Source of the DNA: Trichomonas vaginalis G3
Lineage: Eukaryota > Parabasalia > Trichomonadida > Trichomonadidae
Assembly (NCBI RefSeq): GCF_026262505.1
Contig: NC_067204.1
Coordinates: 9,953,797-10,017,796, forward strand
Length of the DNA stretch: 64,000 nucleotides
Direction of reading: 5' to 3'
The translations under genes were made by a program, and so were the position numbers. Within the stretch, counting starts at the first letter, position 1, and each line of letters begins with the position of its first letter. Positions 11,526 through 20,876 of the stretch are shown one piece after another. A model generated the notes under the pieces. That model saw only the letters and a program-made list of their open reading frames with translations. It ran no database searches and had not been told where the DNA came from.

Positions 11526-14500
11526 TGAAGAGAAGTAGAAAGCGAGACGGTTCTGCAAGAAGTTATATTTACGAAGCAAGTATGATATTAGAAGGTCGTG
11601 GAAAGAAAGAAACAGTGAATTATGAGGAAGTGCTTGAAAAATTCATGGAGTACATGGGAAGCAATATAACATACAACAAAGACATATACAGTGAGTTTAA
11701 GTACTACTGTGAACAGCATGAGATTGAAGTAATGAGTAAAGGAGACTTTGAAACGCTTATGAAACAGTAAGGAGGTCGTTCATGAGAACAGTGTTGAAAT
11801 AGTTCACGAGAACAGTGAGGAGGTCATACATGAGAACAGTGATGAAATAGTTCACGAGAACAGTGAGGAGGTCATACATGAGAACAGTGATGAAATAGTT
11901 CATGAGAACAGTGAGGAGGTCATACATGAGAACAGTGATGAAATAGTTCATGAGAACAGTGAGGAGGTCATACATGAGAACAGTGATGAAATAGTTCATG
12001 AGAACAGTGAGGAGGTCGTTCATGAGAACAGTGTTGAAATAGTTCATGAGAACAGTGAGGAGGTCATACATGAGAACAGTGATGAAATAGTTCACGAGAA
12101 CAGTGAGGAGGTCATACATGAGAACAGTGATGAAATAGTTCATGAGAACAGTGAGGAGGTCATACATGAGAACAGTGATGAAATAGTTCATGAGAACAGT
12201 GAGGAGGTCATACATGAGAACAGTGATGAAATAGTTCATGAGAACAGTGAGGAGGTCATACATGAGAACAGTGATGAAATAGTTCATGAGAACAGTGAGG
12301 AGGTCATACATGAGAAAGTGATGAAATAGTTCATGAGAACAGTGAGGAGGTCATACATGAGAACAGTGATGAAATAGTTCACGAGAACAGTGAGGAGGTC
12401 ATACATGAGAACAGTGATGAAATAGTTCACGAGAACAGTGAGGAGGTCATACATGAGAACAGTGATGAAATAGTTCATGAGAACAGTGAGGAGGTCGTTC
12501 ATGAGAACAGTGTTGAAATAGTTCACGAGAACAGTGAGGAGGTCATACATGAGAACAGTGATGAAATAGTTCATGAGAACAGTGAGGAGGTCATACATGA
12601 GAACAGTGATGAAATAGTTCATGAGAACAGTGAGGAGGTCATACATGAGAACAGTGATGAAATAGTTCATGAGAACAGTGAGGTCATACATGAGAACAGT
12701 GATGAAATAGTTCATGAGAACAGTGAGGAGGTCATACATGAGAACAGTGATGAAATAGTTCACGAGAACAGTGAGGAGGTCATACATGAGAACAGTGATG
12801 AAATAGTTCACGAGAACAGTGAGGAGGTCATACATGAGAACAGTGATGAAATAGTTCATGAGAACAGTGAGGAGGTCATACATGAGAACAGTGATGAAAT
12901 AGTTCACGAGAACAGTGAGGAGGTCATACATGAGAACAGTGATGAAATAGTTCACGAGAACAGTGAGGAGGTCATACATGAGAACAGTGATGAAATAGTT
13001 CACGAGAACAGTGAGGAGGTCATACATGAGAACAGTGATGAAATAGTTCACGAGAAAGTGAGGAGGTCATACATGAGAACAGTGATGAAATAGTTCACGA
13101 GAACAGTGAGGAGGTCATACATGAGAAAGTGATGAAATAGTTCATGAGAACAGTGAGGAGGTCATACATGAGAACAGTGATGAAATAGTTCACGAGAACA
13201 GTGAGGAGGTCATACATGAGAACAGTGATGAAATAGTTCACGAGAACAGTGAGGAGGTCATACATGAGAACAGTGATGAAATAGTTCACGAGAACAGTGA
13301 GGAGGTCATACATGAGAACAGTGATGAAATAGTTCACGAGAACAGTGAGGAGGTCATACATGAGAACAGTGATGAAATAGTTCACGAGAACAGTGAGGAG
13401 GTATACATGAGAACAGTGATGAAATAGTTCATGAGAACAGTGAGGAGGTCATACATGAGAACAGTGATGAAATAGTTCACGAGAACAGTGAGGAGGTCAT
13501 ACATGAGAACAGTGATGAAATAGTTCATGAGAACAGTGAGGAGGTCATACATGAGAACAGTGATGAAATAGTTCACGAGAACAGTGAGGAGGTCATACAT
13601 GAGAACAGTGATGAAATAGTTCATGAGAACAGTGAGGAGGTCATACATGAGAACAGTGATGAAATAGTTCATGAGAACAGTGAGGAGGTCATACATGAGA
13701 ACAGTGATGAAATAGTTCATGAGAACAGTGAGGAGGTCATACATGAGAACAGTGAGGAGGTCATACATGAGAACAGTGATGAAATAGTTCATGAGAACAG
13801 TGAGGAGGTCGTTCATGAGAACAGTGTTGAAATAGTTCATGAGAACAGTGAGGAGGTCATACATGAGAACAGTGATGAAATAGTTCATGAGAACAGTGAG
13901 GAGGTCGTTCATGAGAACAGTGATGAAATAGTTCACGAGAACAGTGAGGAGGTCATACATGAGAACAGTGATGAAATAGTTCACGAGAACAGTGAGGAGG
14001 TCATACATGAGAACAGTGATGAAATAGTTCACGAGAACAGTGAGGAGGTCATACATGAGAACAGTGATGAAATAGTTCATGAGAACAGTGAGGAGGTCAT
14101 ACATGAGAAGTGATGAAATAGTTCACGAGAACAGTGAGGAGGTCATACATGAGAACAGTGATGAATAGTTCATGAGAACAGTGAGGAGGTCATACATGAG
14201 AACAGTGATGAAATAGTTCATGAGAACAGTGAGGAGGTCATACATGAGAACAGTGATGAAATAGTTCATGAGAACAGTGAGGAGGTCATACATGAGAACA
14301 GTGATGAAATAGTTCATGAGAACAGTGAGGAGGTCATACATGAGAACAGTGATGAAATAGTTCATGAGAACAGTGAGGAGGTCATACATGAGAACAGTGT
14401 TGAAATAGTTCATGAGAACAGTGAGGAGGTCATACATGAGAACAGTGATGAAATAGTTCACGAGAACAGTGAGAGGTCATACATGAGAACAGTGATGAAA

Positions 14501-15016
14501 TAGTTCATGAGAACAGTGAGGAGGTCATACATGAGAACAGTGATGAAATAGTTCATGATGTCGTTCGTGAAGAAGCCATTGCAACAAAGATGAGATAAAG
14601 GATTTCATAGAACTTAACAAGGAGGAGTTTAAAGAAGGCTATGAAGTGAAAAGATGTGAAGAAGATTTCTTGGCGTATTTGAAGAAAAAGAGACTAAAGC
14701 CAATGGCTCAAAATAAGTTTCAATCGATGTTTGAAAAGAAACGTTTGAGCTATGGTGGTGTAAGAAGCACATATTACTTTGTTAAGAAGTGAGGACATTT
14801 ATTGTTGTCGTTAGTGTTGGAGTTTGTGTTTGTTGTTAGTGTTGAAGTTAGTACTTGAGTTAGTGTTGGAGTTTGTGTTTGTTGTTAGTGTTTGTCATTT
14901 GTGCTGAGGTTAGTACTTGAGTTAGTGTTGGAGTTTGTGTTTGTTGTTAGTGTTTGTCATTTGTGCTGAGGTTAGTACTTGAGTTAGTGTTGGAGTTTGT
15001 GTTTGTTGTTAGTGAG
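11526..15016. repeat. right palindrome arm: inverted, truncated copy of helicase 3' half
   Basis: This is an inverted copy of 1-3991. It covers helicase residues from about 659 onward, the 48-bp minisatellite (about 11766-14555, roughly 58 copies), the C-terminal domain to the same stop codon near 14792, and the 62-bp tandem array beyond. It lacks the helicase motifs. The reading frame is broken at several points, so it is a decayed copy. The copy number of the minisatellite differs between arms (about 65 against about 58). Confidence 0.9.
14790..15016. repeat. inverted copy of the 62-bp tandem array
   Basis: The unit GTTGGAGTTTGTGTTTGTTG recurs about every 62 bp and is the reverse complement of the array at 1-299. 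It closes the palindrome at about 15016. Confidence 0.85.
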
Positions 15017-15547
15017 AGAATAAATTAAATCATGAACTTTGCCATGTTCTCTGTCCCTAGTAGTTTTCATTAAGTTCTGGAAATAATGAAAGTCATAAAC
15101 TTTGCCATGGTCTCTGTCCCTAGTAGTTTTCATTATCTCACAGAGTTAATGAAAGTCATACTTTCTATCAGATGAAGCATGCAGATGAACATAACGAAAG
15201 TTAGTGAGTTTGCCACGAGTTATGAATAAAATATTGGAATATTAGATGAGATAGCTGATGAAACAGATGAAGATAAATTAAATCTTGGACTTTGCCACAC
15301 TCTGTCCCTAGTTCCTCAAAAATCCTTGACAACGTTGCTTAGAAATTTTGGTTCAAAACCTCATCTGATTTTAATCTGTTATGCTACCTGTTAAGTTTCG
15401 CGAGATTATAAATGTCATGGAGTTATATAAAAAGGATGGACAGCTAGGGACACTGGAAGTACTTGTAAGGCTATCTGTTAAGATTGCATGAAATACTAAA
15501 AAGTCATGAAATCCATTATCGCTGTGCTAGCTTCACCTTAGAGTAAA
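15017..15547. other. gene-free stretch with short direct repeats
   Basis: The phrase CTTTGCCATG(T/G)TCTCTGTCC, followed by CTAGTAGTTTTCATTA, occurs at about 15037-15072 and 15097-15133. A shorter version sits near 15280-15312. Words such as GTTAATGAAAGTCAT also recur. No open frame of note is seen. The stretch lies between the palindrome and the first small gene. Confidence 0.6.
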
Positions 15548-15784
15548 ATGACAAATAAAGTCACTGAAGCAATGAAACAAAAGTTTTTGGTAGAATACAT
15601 TAAATCAGGAATTATTCCAGAAGGTTTTTACATTCATACTATGAAGGATGGTAGAGTTCAGTTTAGAAAGATAAAGCAACCATTAGATAAAGAAGGAATT
15701 TTGAGAAAGATTAAACTTCATGAGGACAACATTGCTGAACTTAAGAAGAAGTTAGAAGAGTTGGAGAAAGGAAGAGAGTTATAA
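15548..15784 (+). CDS. small conserved element protein (78 aa), unknown function
   Basis: Encodes a basic 78-residue protein. The core reads KQKFLVEYIKSGIIPEGFY, then KDGRVQFRKIKQPL, then a predicted coiled coil rich in K, L and E (EDNIAELKKKLEELEK). It is nearly the same length as the protein at 17100-17330 in the adjacent Maverick and about 75-80% identical by eye. This links the two elements. The function is unknown; a small DNA-binding or virion-associated factor is possible but not shown. Confidence 0.75.
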   Translation: MTNKVTEAMKQKFLVEYIKSGIIPEGFYIHTMKDGRVQFRKIKQPLDKEGILRKIKLHEDNIAELKKKLEELEKGREL

Positions 15785-15947
15785 AGCAATGAATTCAACA
15801 GGGTGAAAAAACAGGTGAAAAAAGAGGTGAGATCTCACCACTTCACCTAAATTTATTTTTGTGCTATGTTTTCATACGTGTGAGGGTGGTGATATCATTT
15901 ATTTTTTATTTTATTTTTTAAAATTATTTTTATTTTATTTGGATGTA

Positions 15948-16232
15948 ATGACAGAACAAAAGCAACTCATACAAATCAAAACATATAACAAACATATATT
16001 TAAACATTTATTCTTCCTTCCTGAGCATAACATGTTCTTTCAAATACATCCGAGACCAGTTGACTTTTCATTGACTGTGTATAAAGATAGAAATAGTTAT
16101 ATCATTAAACCATACGATGACGAAGGTAAGTTATGTAAATTGTACGTTAAGAAGTTAGAGAAAGTTTATGGCTTCAAGTATGACTACAATAGGGTTAACA
16201 CTGATGATGAAGATATTGAGGAAAATTTATGA
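15948..16232 (+). CDS. small protein with HNH-family-like C-terminal tail
   Basis: A 94-residue frame starting at an ATG preceded by an AT-rich run. The C-terminal part (YIIKPYDDEGKLCKLYVKKL, then EKVYGFKYD) resembles the tail domain that follows the HNH core in the two endonuclease genes of this window (SKFKRLHNLI and NKFKRLYGFM). The HNH core itself is missing. It may be a stand-alone tail domain or the leftover of an endonuclease gene. A longer frame upstream of the chosen start is AT-driven and unlikely. Confidence 0.45.
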   Translation: MTEQKQLIQIKTYNKHIFKHLFFLPEHNMFFQIHPRPVDFSLTVYKDRNSYIIKPYDDEGKLCKLYVKKLEKVYGFKYDYNRVNTDDEDIEENL

Positions 16233-16368
16233 GAACATTAGTGAAGTTGTTAGTGAGAACGATAGTGAGGTGAAATTGTTGGCGGCTTTGTAAATATTTA
16301 AGGTTAAGTTAGTTTTTGCGTTCATGTTGTAAAATATACGTTAACGGTTTTGTAAAGTGTCAAATTCA

Positions 16369-16425
16369 CAAGTATTGGGTAAGGTGGAACGCAGTGCCAC
16401 CATACCCAAGACTTGTATACTAACT
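16369..16425. repeat. terminal hairpin and right tip of the first element
   Basis: The arms CAAGTATTGGGTAAGGTGG and CCACCATACCCAAGACTTG pair around a short loop (16369-16415) and are followed by TATACTAACT to the end. The second element has the same plan with a different hairpin sequence. Just inside, TTTGTAAAGTGTCAAA resembles a word inside the other element's tip. Confidence 0.8.
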
Positions 16426-16459
16426 GCAGAAACATGGAAGAACTCAACCCTTTAGTAGG
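16426..16459 (+). pseudogene. 34-bp piece of the interrupted host surface-protein gene
   Basis: These 34 bases lie between the two elements. Read in frame they give RNMEELNPLVG, which continues into VDSIFEIGW at 38999 once the Maverick and one GTAGG copy are left out. The paralogue at 45414-47312 has RNVSNPDEPLENTDSVFEISW at the same place. The host coding sequence is therefore split by two separate insertions 34 bp apart. The 5' part of the gene should lie to the left of the window. Confidence 0.85.
16455..16459. repeat. target-site duplication of the Maverick, left copy (GTAGG)
   Basis: GTAGG directly precedes the element's first bases AGTTAGTATC and is repeated at 38994-38998 directly after its last bases. 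Mavericks/Polintons typically end in 5'-AG and make 5-6-bp duplications. Confidence 0.85.
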
Positions 16460-16935
16460 AGTTAGTATCATGTAATTGGGTACCAAGGGTCTACGCCCCT
16501 TAGTACTCAAATTACTAGAATCTGCAAAAAACCGTTTGACACGTAAAATATTTTGACATTTACAAAAATAAAAAAATAATTTTTAAAAAATAAACTTAAA
16601 AATTAACGTTCAAATTTTTGACACTTCACAAAATAAAAAAATAATTTTTAAAAAATAAACTTAAAAATTAACGTTAAAATTTTTTATTTATTTTTTTATC
16701 ATAGATTTTAACACCCAGAGTAAAAATAAACTTAAAAATAAATTAACTCAAAAATTTTTTAATTTCTGTATATACTAAATTTTTCATAAATGATAAAATT
16801 AATTTAGAGGGCTCTTTGAGCCCATCTCGCCGCTAAGCGGCTTAGGGTAGATCTAACCCAATATCTAACCTCATTTCTAACCTCGCCGCTTAGTGGCTCA
16901 GACCCTTTGGGTCTTTTCTAACCTTGTGAATTTTC
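16460..16935. repeat. left terminal inverted repeat of the Maverick
   Basis: It pairs with 38559-38993 and starts AGTTAGTATC. A hairpin at about 16470-16516 (ATGTAATTGGGTACCAAGGG against CCCCTTAGTACTCAAATTAC) follows. Next come two copies of an AT-rich word ending AAAATTAACGTT, GC-rich mini-palindromes (GGGCTCTTTGAGCCC, GCCGCTAAGCGGC) and a run of ATCTAACC words. It ends in TGTGAATTTTC. The two arms differ slightly in length and otherwise match closely. Confidence 0.93.
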
Positions 16936-17099
16936 AACAGTAAATATGCTGGCATGATTCGGGGATGTCATCATCAGTGTCATCTACATACGTTAAAGAT
17001 TCATACCATAAACGAGCTTCACGGGAGATGAGGAGTAATGAAACGATAATTAATAATTTATTAGTAAAATTCATTTTATATAAAAATAAAATTTTATAT
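16936..17099. other. short spacer inside the Maverick
   Basis: Lies between the terminal repeat and the first gene. It is AT-rich and contains no gene I can support. Confidence 0.5.
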
Positions 17100-17330
17100 C
17101 TAATCTGATTTTTCGAATTCTTCTAACTTCTTCTTCAGTTCTGCTATATTATCTTCATATAATTTAATCTTTCTTAATATTCCATCTTTATTTAATGGCT
17201 GCTTAATTTTTCTAAATTGAACTCTACCATCTTTCATTTGATGAACATAAAAACCTTCTGGAATAGTTCCTGATTTAATGTATTCAACTAAAAATTTTTG
17301 TTTTGTTGCTTCAGTAATTTTAGTACTCAT
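17100..17330 (-). CDS. small conserved element protein (76 aa), homologue of 15548-15784
   Basis: Encodes a 76-residue basic protein with the same core as its homologue in the first element (KQKFLVEYIKSGTIPEGFY, KDGRVQFRKIKQPLNKDG) and a C-terminal coiled coil (EDNIAELKKKLEEFEK). It occurs in both elements of the window, so it is a conserved component of this Maverick lineage. Its function is unknown. The start ATG follows TTTTTACTTTTAATAAA, the AT-rich leader seen before many genes of this element. Confidence 0.75.
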   Translation of the reverse strand: MSTKITEATKQKFLVEYIKSGTIPEGFYVHQMKDGRVQFRKIKQPLNKDGILRKIKLYEDNIAELKKKLEEFEKSD

Positions 17331-17399
17331 TTTATTAAAAGTAAAAAATAAAAAATATTTTTAAAATTAACTTTATTTTTTATGAGGACTCTCTGAGTC

Positions 17400-17630
17400 C
17401 ATCTGAGCTGCTTAGCGGCTTTGTCGTCTTTTCCTTAATTCCTGCGGATCAACTAGGTCGGTTGAAGGTCTATTACTTTCTTTATAGTGTTTATAAAGTT
17501 TATAAGCCGCCATATGATAAGGATAATTAAACCATAAATACGCTTTACCTAAAGTTTCAATCGATTATATAAATCATTATTGTTAGGCGTTTCAGGTGGT
17601 GCAGGGTATTCGAGAACATCTCTAACCATT
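17400..17630 (-). pseudogene. remnant of a small Maverick gene
   Basis: A short minus-strand coding remnant beginning MVRDVLEYPAPPETPN lies directly downstream of the gene at 17634. It is broken, with about one break, and too short to assign to a family. Confidence 0.35.
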
Positions 17631-17633
17631 TAA

Positions 17634-18137
17634 TTACTTTAAAACTCTTGGTTTCTTTTTAGTTTTTAACAGTTTCTTTGCTTTTGTGATTTTAGCTAAA
17701 ATATATCTTCGATCGTAATGGAACCAATTCGAACCTCCTGTTTTAGGGTCAAAAGGTCTTCCATAACCGCCAGGGTCATATGGTGCGACCGCAGTTACTG
17801 ACGCTGGTGCTGAATTAATCGGCGGCGCCTCAACTGGTGGATATTCTGGCTGTTTCTCCTTTTCTTTAAGTGAATTTAATTTAAACTCTTCGCCATTCAA
17901 CTGACCTTTAAAATCTTTTAGCTGCTTAGATATTTCATTATCTTCACCTAAAAGATTTTGCGACTGATCAGCGACCCAGTTACCTAATTTCTTTAACTTT
18001 TCAGATTTCAATTTTCTGGCAGCAGCTCCCACAAGCATTCCAGCATTATTTTTTAAAGCTTTTGATACAGCTCCACCAGTTAAACCGTCAATAGCTTTAT
18101 AACCTCCATACAAAGCTGATAGTGTTGAAAATACCAT
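17634..18137 (-). CDS. probable minor virion protein (167 aa), unassigned
   Basis: A basic protein with a hydrophobic, glycine-rich N-terminus (about residues 1-40), a charged middle, a proline-rich stretch (YPPVEAPPINSAP), and a lysine-rich C-terminus (KKLLKTKKKPRVLK). An N-terminal amphipathic segment plus a basic tail is the general build of adenovirus protein VI-like minor capsid proteins, but I see no clear homology. It sits in a tight minus-strand run with 18138-18338, spaced by a single base. Confidence 0.55.
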   Translation of the reverse strand: MVFSTLSALYGGYKAIDGLTGGAVSKALKNNAGMLVGAAARKLKSEKLKKLGNWVADQSQNLLGEDNEISKQLKDFKGQLNGEEFKLNSLKEKEKQPEYPPVEAPPINSAPASVTAVAPYDPGGYGRPFDPKTGGSNWFHYDRRYILAKITKAKKLLKTKKKPRVLK

Positions 18138-18338
18138 TTAATGCTTATTAAAATCATTTCTCATAATGATTAACTCATAAAATTTTTCATCGGAGCTAAA
18201 CGTTAATGAAACTCTGACTTTTTCACCACTGAACATCTTTATTAGTTCATTAATTCTATCAATTATATTAGCACATTTACTTACATCATCAATGATAGTA
18301 ATATCATCACAAATTATTTTTACATTTAACGACGTCAT
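18138..18338 (-). CDS. small protein of unknown function (66 aa)
   Basis: Encodes 66 residues, MTSLNVKIICDDITIIDDVS and onward, in a compact minus-strand cluster. Its stop abuts the start of 17634-18137. No motif is recognised. Confidence 0.5.
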   Translation of the reverse strand: MTSLNVKIICDDITIIDDVSKCANIIDRINELIKMFSGEKVRVSLTFSSDEKFYELIIMRNDFNKH

Positions 18339-18513
18339 TTATTACAAATTAATTTCTTCTATTCTTTAAATAATTAACTGCGGGCGTACTACGTGGGAGT
18401 GGGTCGTGGCGCCTTATGCGCTGGCTAATTGCTTGAAACAGTGTAGATTTTTTCAGACCTGTTGGAATAATATCAGCCACGGCAGTTTGATTAATCGGTG
18501 TTCTATATAAATT

Positions 18514-18645
18514 TCAGTATAAATATGGTCCAGCTACCGCACCTGCAGCTAATAAAAGACCTACAGGAATTACAATTCTATTATAGTTCCGCGGTTTAGG
18601 GTCTTCATCAAAACTAGCCCATGCGCTTTCAGTCGTTGAACTCAT
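18514..18645 (-). CDS. short membrane-segment protein (43 aa)
   Basis: A 43-residue frame from the ATG at 18645. It has a polar N-terminus (MSSTTESAWASFDEDPKP) then one hydrophobic segment, IVIPVGLLLAAGAVAGPYLY. Small single-pass proteins are common in viruses and Polintons. It follows a TATATA-rich leader. It may be part of a longer damaged gene; 18339-18513 holds no other clear frame. Confidence 0.45.
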   Translation of the reverse strand: MSSTTESAWASFDEDPKPRNYNRIVIPVGLLLAAGAVAGPYLY

Positions 18646-18662
18646 TTATATATAATTAAATT

Positions 18663-19550
18663 TTAATAAGCGATTAATATGAGTTCGATAATAATGCTAT
18701 CTTTTCTGTCATCAGGAAGGACAATATCTTTTAGGCTCGATGGTTCAACTAATTTTATATTAAATTTATTAACATAATTAGTTATTGAATAATGCTTCGG
18801 TGGAGAATATAAGCAGTTCGTTAAACATAAAATTGAATCTTCTGCGAACTCACTTATACTCGATTTAATGATTGCGCTTCTCTGGACCAAACGCTGTGAA
18901 AAGAAATTGAAGTTAATAAATTACCTTCTGCCCTCACGGCTATTGATTTTGGTAAATATTCTAAAAGGTCGATTAATGCTATTTCTTTTGCTCCAAAAAG
19001 AGCCATTTTCTTAAAACATTCTTCATCATTGATTCCTGTAATAGCTCTAAAATTATTATTCGTGTATATATTTTCAATCTCATCACCGACAGCACCATCT
19101 TTTAAATCAAATATGAAACCAGCTTTTGAATTTGAATTAACACGAAATTCTATTGAATTAGTTTCAAAACTATAAAACATATCAACTTCATTAGGTTGAG
19201 GATATCCGGCACCTTTTAACTGTTCAATAAGAACCGATTTAATCTTTGTATTAAATGCTATCATATCATCTCCTGTGTCTAAATCTATAAATCTGTAAAT
19301 CATATTGATGATTATCTCTTATTATTCCAAAGTTATATAATTCAATGGTTCGTCCTGCAGGAATGGTTTTTATCTGTCTTATTTCAATTGCTTTTTCGCC
19401 AGTGTTATAATCAACCCAGTGTTTAGGGTATTCATAAATGTATTCACCATTGATTATTTTAAACGGTTGTGAAAATATGTGCTCATAATAGATTTTAATA
19501 CTTTTATCATTAAGACTGGGAACGGTATTAACAAAATTTCTGACTTGCAT
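18663..19550 (-). pseudogene. virion-type protein gene, broken
   Basis: A continuous run of protein-like sequence on the minus strand, starting MQVRNFVNTVPSLNDKSIKI. It is divergent from the packaging ATPase at 19567. It is broken in about two places. Its style (beta-rich, acidic, no enzymatic motif) and position beside the ATPase suggest a structural protein such as a penton-like or minor capsid protein. I cannot name the family. Confidence 0.5.
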
Positions 19551-19566
19551 TTTTAATTATAATAAA

Positions 19567-20452
19567 ATGAAACATTTATTTGAAGAAGTAGATGAAAAAA
19601 TGAATGAAAAATCTGATAAACTCAATAGTTCATTAATTCTTCCCTTCAGTAAGGATTATCAGTTCTGTTCAAACGGTGTGTATTTCTATTGTGGAAAAAT
19701 GGGTTCGGGAAAGACTTTTAATTTAATTCGTCATATTTTAATTACTGAACGTTTAGGTCAAGATTCATATTATGACCAAATCATTATATCAGCAACTTCA
19801 GATTCAATGGATTCAACAGCGAAAACGTTTATGGGTAAAGTTCAGGCATCAGTAATTAAAGTTCCAGATAGCGAATTAATTTCTTTTCTTCAACAATATA
19901 TAAGAAGAAAGAAGAAATATTATGCAATAGTTGAATTTATACAATCAGGAATGCAAAAGACCTCGGAAGAAATGGAAAGAATTATTGATAAACATCATTT
20001 GAGACAGCAGGATGGTACGTATGATATGAAACGATTGACAAACTACATTCTCTCGAAACTTTCAAAATATCCTTTTAAAAAATATCCATCAAACACTTTA
20101 TTAGTTTGTGATGATTTCGCTGGTAAAGGTTTAGTTTCAAAACCAGATTCACCATTAGTTAATTTAATTACTAAAGTCAGACATTACCACATGACTGTTG
20201 CAATACTTATGCAACGTGGAGGTTTTTAGCTTTAAACATAAACGTTTAATTACTGATTTTGTTATATTTCAAGGTTTCTCAAAATACGATATAGAATTAA
20301 TTTGGAAGCAATCAGGTATAACATTACCTTTTGATGAAATCTGGGATGCTTATAAATCACTCATTTCACCACGTTCATATTTAGAAATTCATATAATGAC
20401 TAATACAATTAATGTTAAAAATATACCTTGGGAAAGACCAACATTATTTTAA
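19567..20452 (+). pseudogene. FtsK/HerA-type genome-packaging ATPase, broken
   Basis: The N-terminal part has Walker A CGKMGSGKT in a FYCGKMGSGKTFNLIRH context and a Walker B-like LLVCDDFAGKG. This matches the A32-like packaging ATPases of Polintons and large DNA viruses, which pump DNA into capsids. The gene has about one break near its 3' end and is otherwise complete in length for the family (roughly 290 residues). It is transcribed away from the gene at 18663-19550. Confidence 0.85.
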
Positions 20453-20841
20453 AGCTTTATTTTTAGATGAGGTGTTGTGAATAGATTCCATCCATCTCTA
20501 TCACCATTTCTGTTTATATTTTTGGTGTCATTCATGTCCACACTTTCTGGATCAGTTAGTTTTTGAGGATAAAGATTAGAATAACTGTTTTTAATTGATG
20601 GTGCTTCACCTTTTAACGCATAAACTCTATTACTTTCTGCATATTTAATGTTTGAACCACCAGAACCATCATTTACGTAAATAGTAAATGGTTTATAATC
20701 GATGTTCATATTTCGACTTCTGCCTTTTGCTTTCTTATTTAACACCTCAACATCTTTATAAACTGCGCCCGTTTCAGTGAATTCAACAAGATTTTCATTT
20801 TCAAGTTTCACGTTTAAACCTTTATCAAAGATATTATTCAT
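20449..20841 (-). CDS. unknown Maverick protein (130 aa)
   Basis: A polar 130-residue protein, N- and D-rich near its C-terminus, with a KAKGRSRNMN basic patch. No family is recognised. Its 3' end overlaps that of the packaging ATPase gene by a few bases, and it diverges from 20877-21422. The ATG follows TTTTATTACTATAAAA. Confidence 0.55.
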   Translation of the reverse strand: MNNIFDKGLNVKLENENLVEFTETGAVYKDVEVLNKKAKGRSRNMNIDYKPFTIYVNDGSGGSNIKYAESNRVYALKGEAPSIKNSYSNLYPQKLTDPESVDMNDTKNINRNGDRDGWNLFTTPHLKIKL

Positions 20842-20876
20842 TTTTATAGTAATAAAAGGTTTTTATTCTTTAGAAA

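Larger units (their letters stand above)
1..16425. mobile_element. Maverick/Polinton-like element, right-hand part (left end outside window)
   Basis: The right end at 16425 reads ATACTAACT. This mirrors the tip of the neighbouring Maverick, which begins AGTTAGTAT, and both tips carry a hairpin just inside. The block holds an SF3 helicase gene, an HNH endonuclease remnant, a small gene with a close homologue inside the second element, and long satellites. The region 1 to about 15017 is an imperfect palindrome around the central satellite. No capsid, polymerase or integrase gene is seen in the visible part, so assignment to Mavericks rests on the end structure and shared genes. The main helicase gene looks whole; the HNH gene and the duplicated helicase copy are broken. 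Age cannot be judged without the other end. Confidence 0.65.

Noticed and set aside
11757-14461. Series of minus-strand frames in the right arm
   Set aside because: These are the same reverse-strand shadows of the minisatellite as on the left arm.
16322-16510. 62-codon frame starting MSTKGRRPLVPNYMIL
   Set aside because: It runs through the tips of both elements and the host sliver; the same start occurs in the right terminal repeat. It is terminal-repeat sequence, not a gene.
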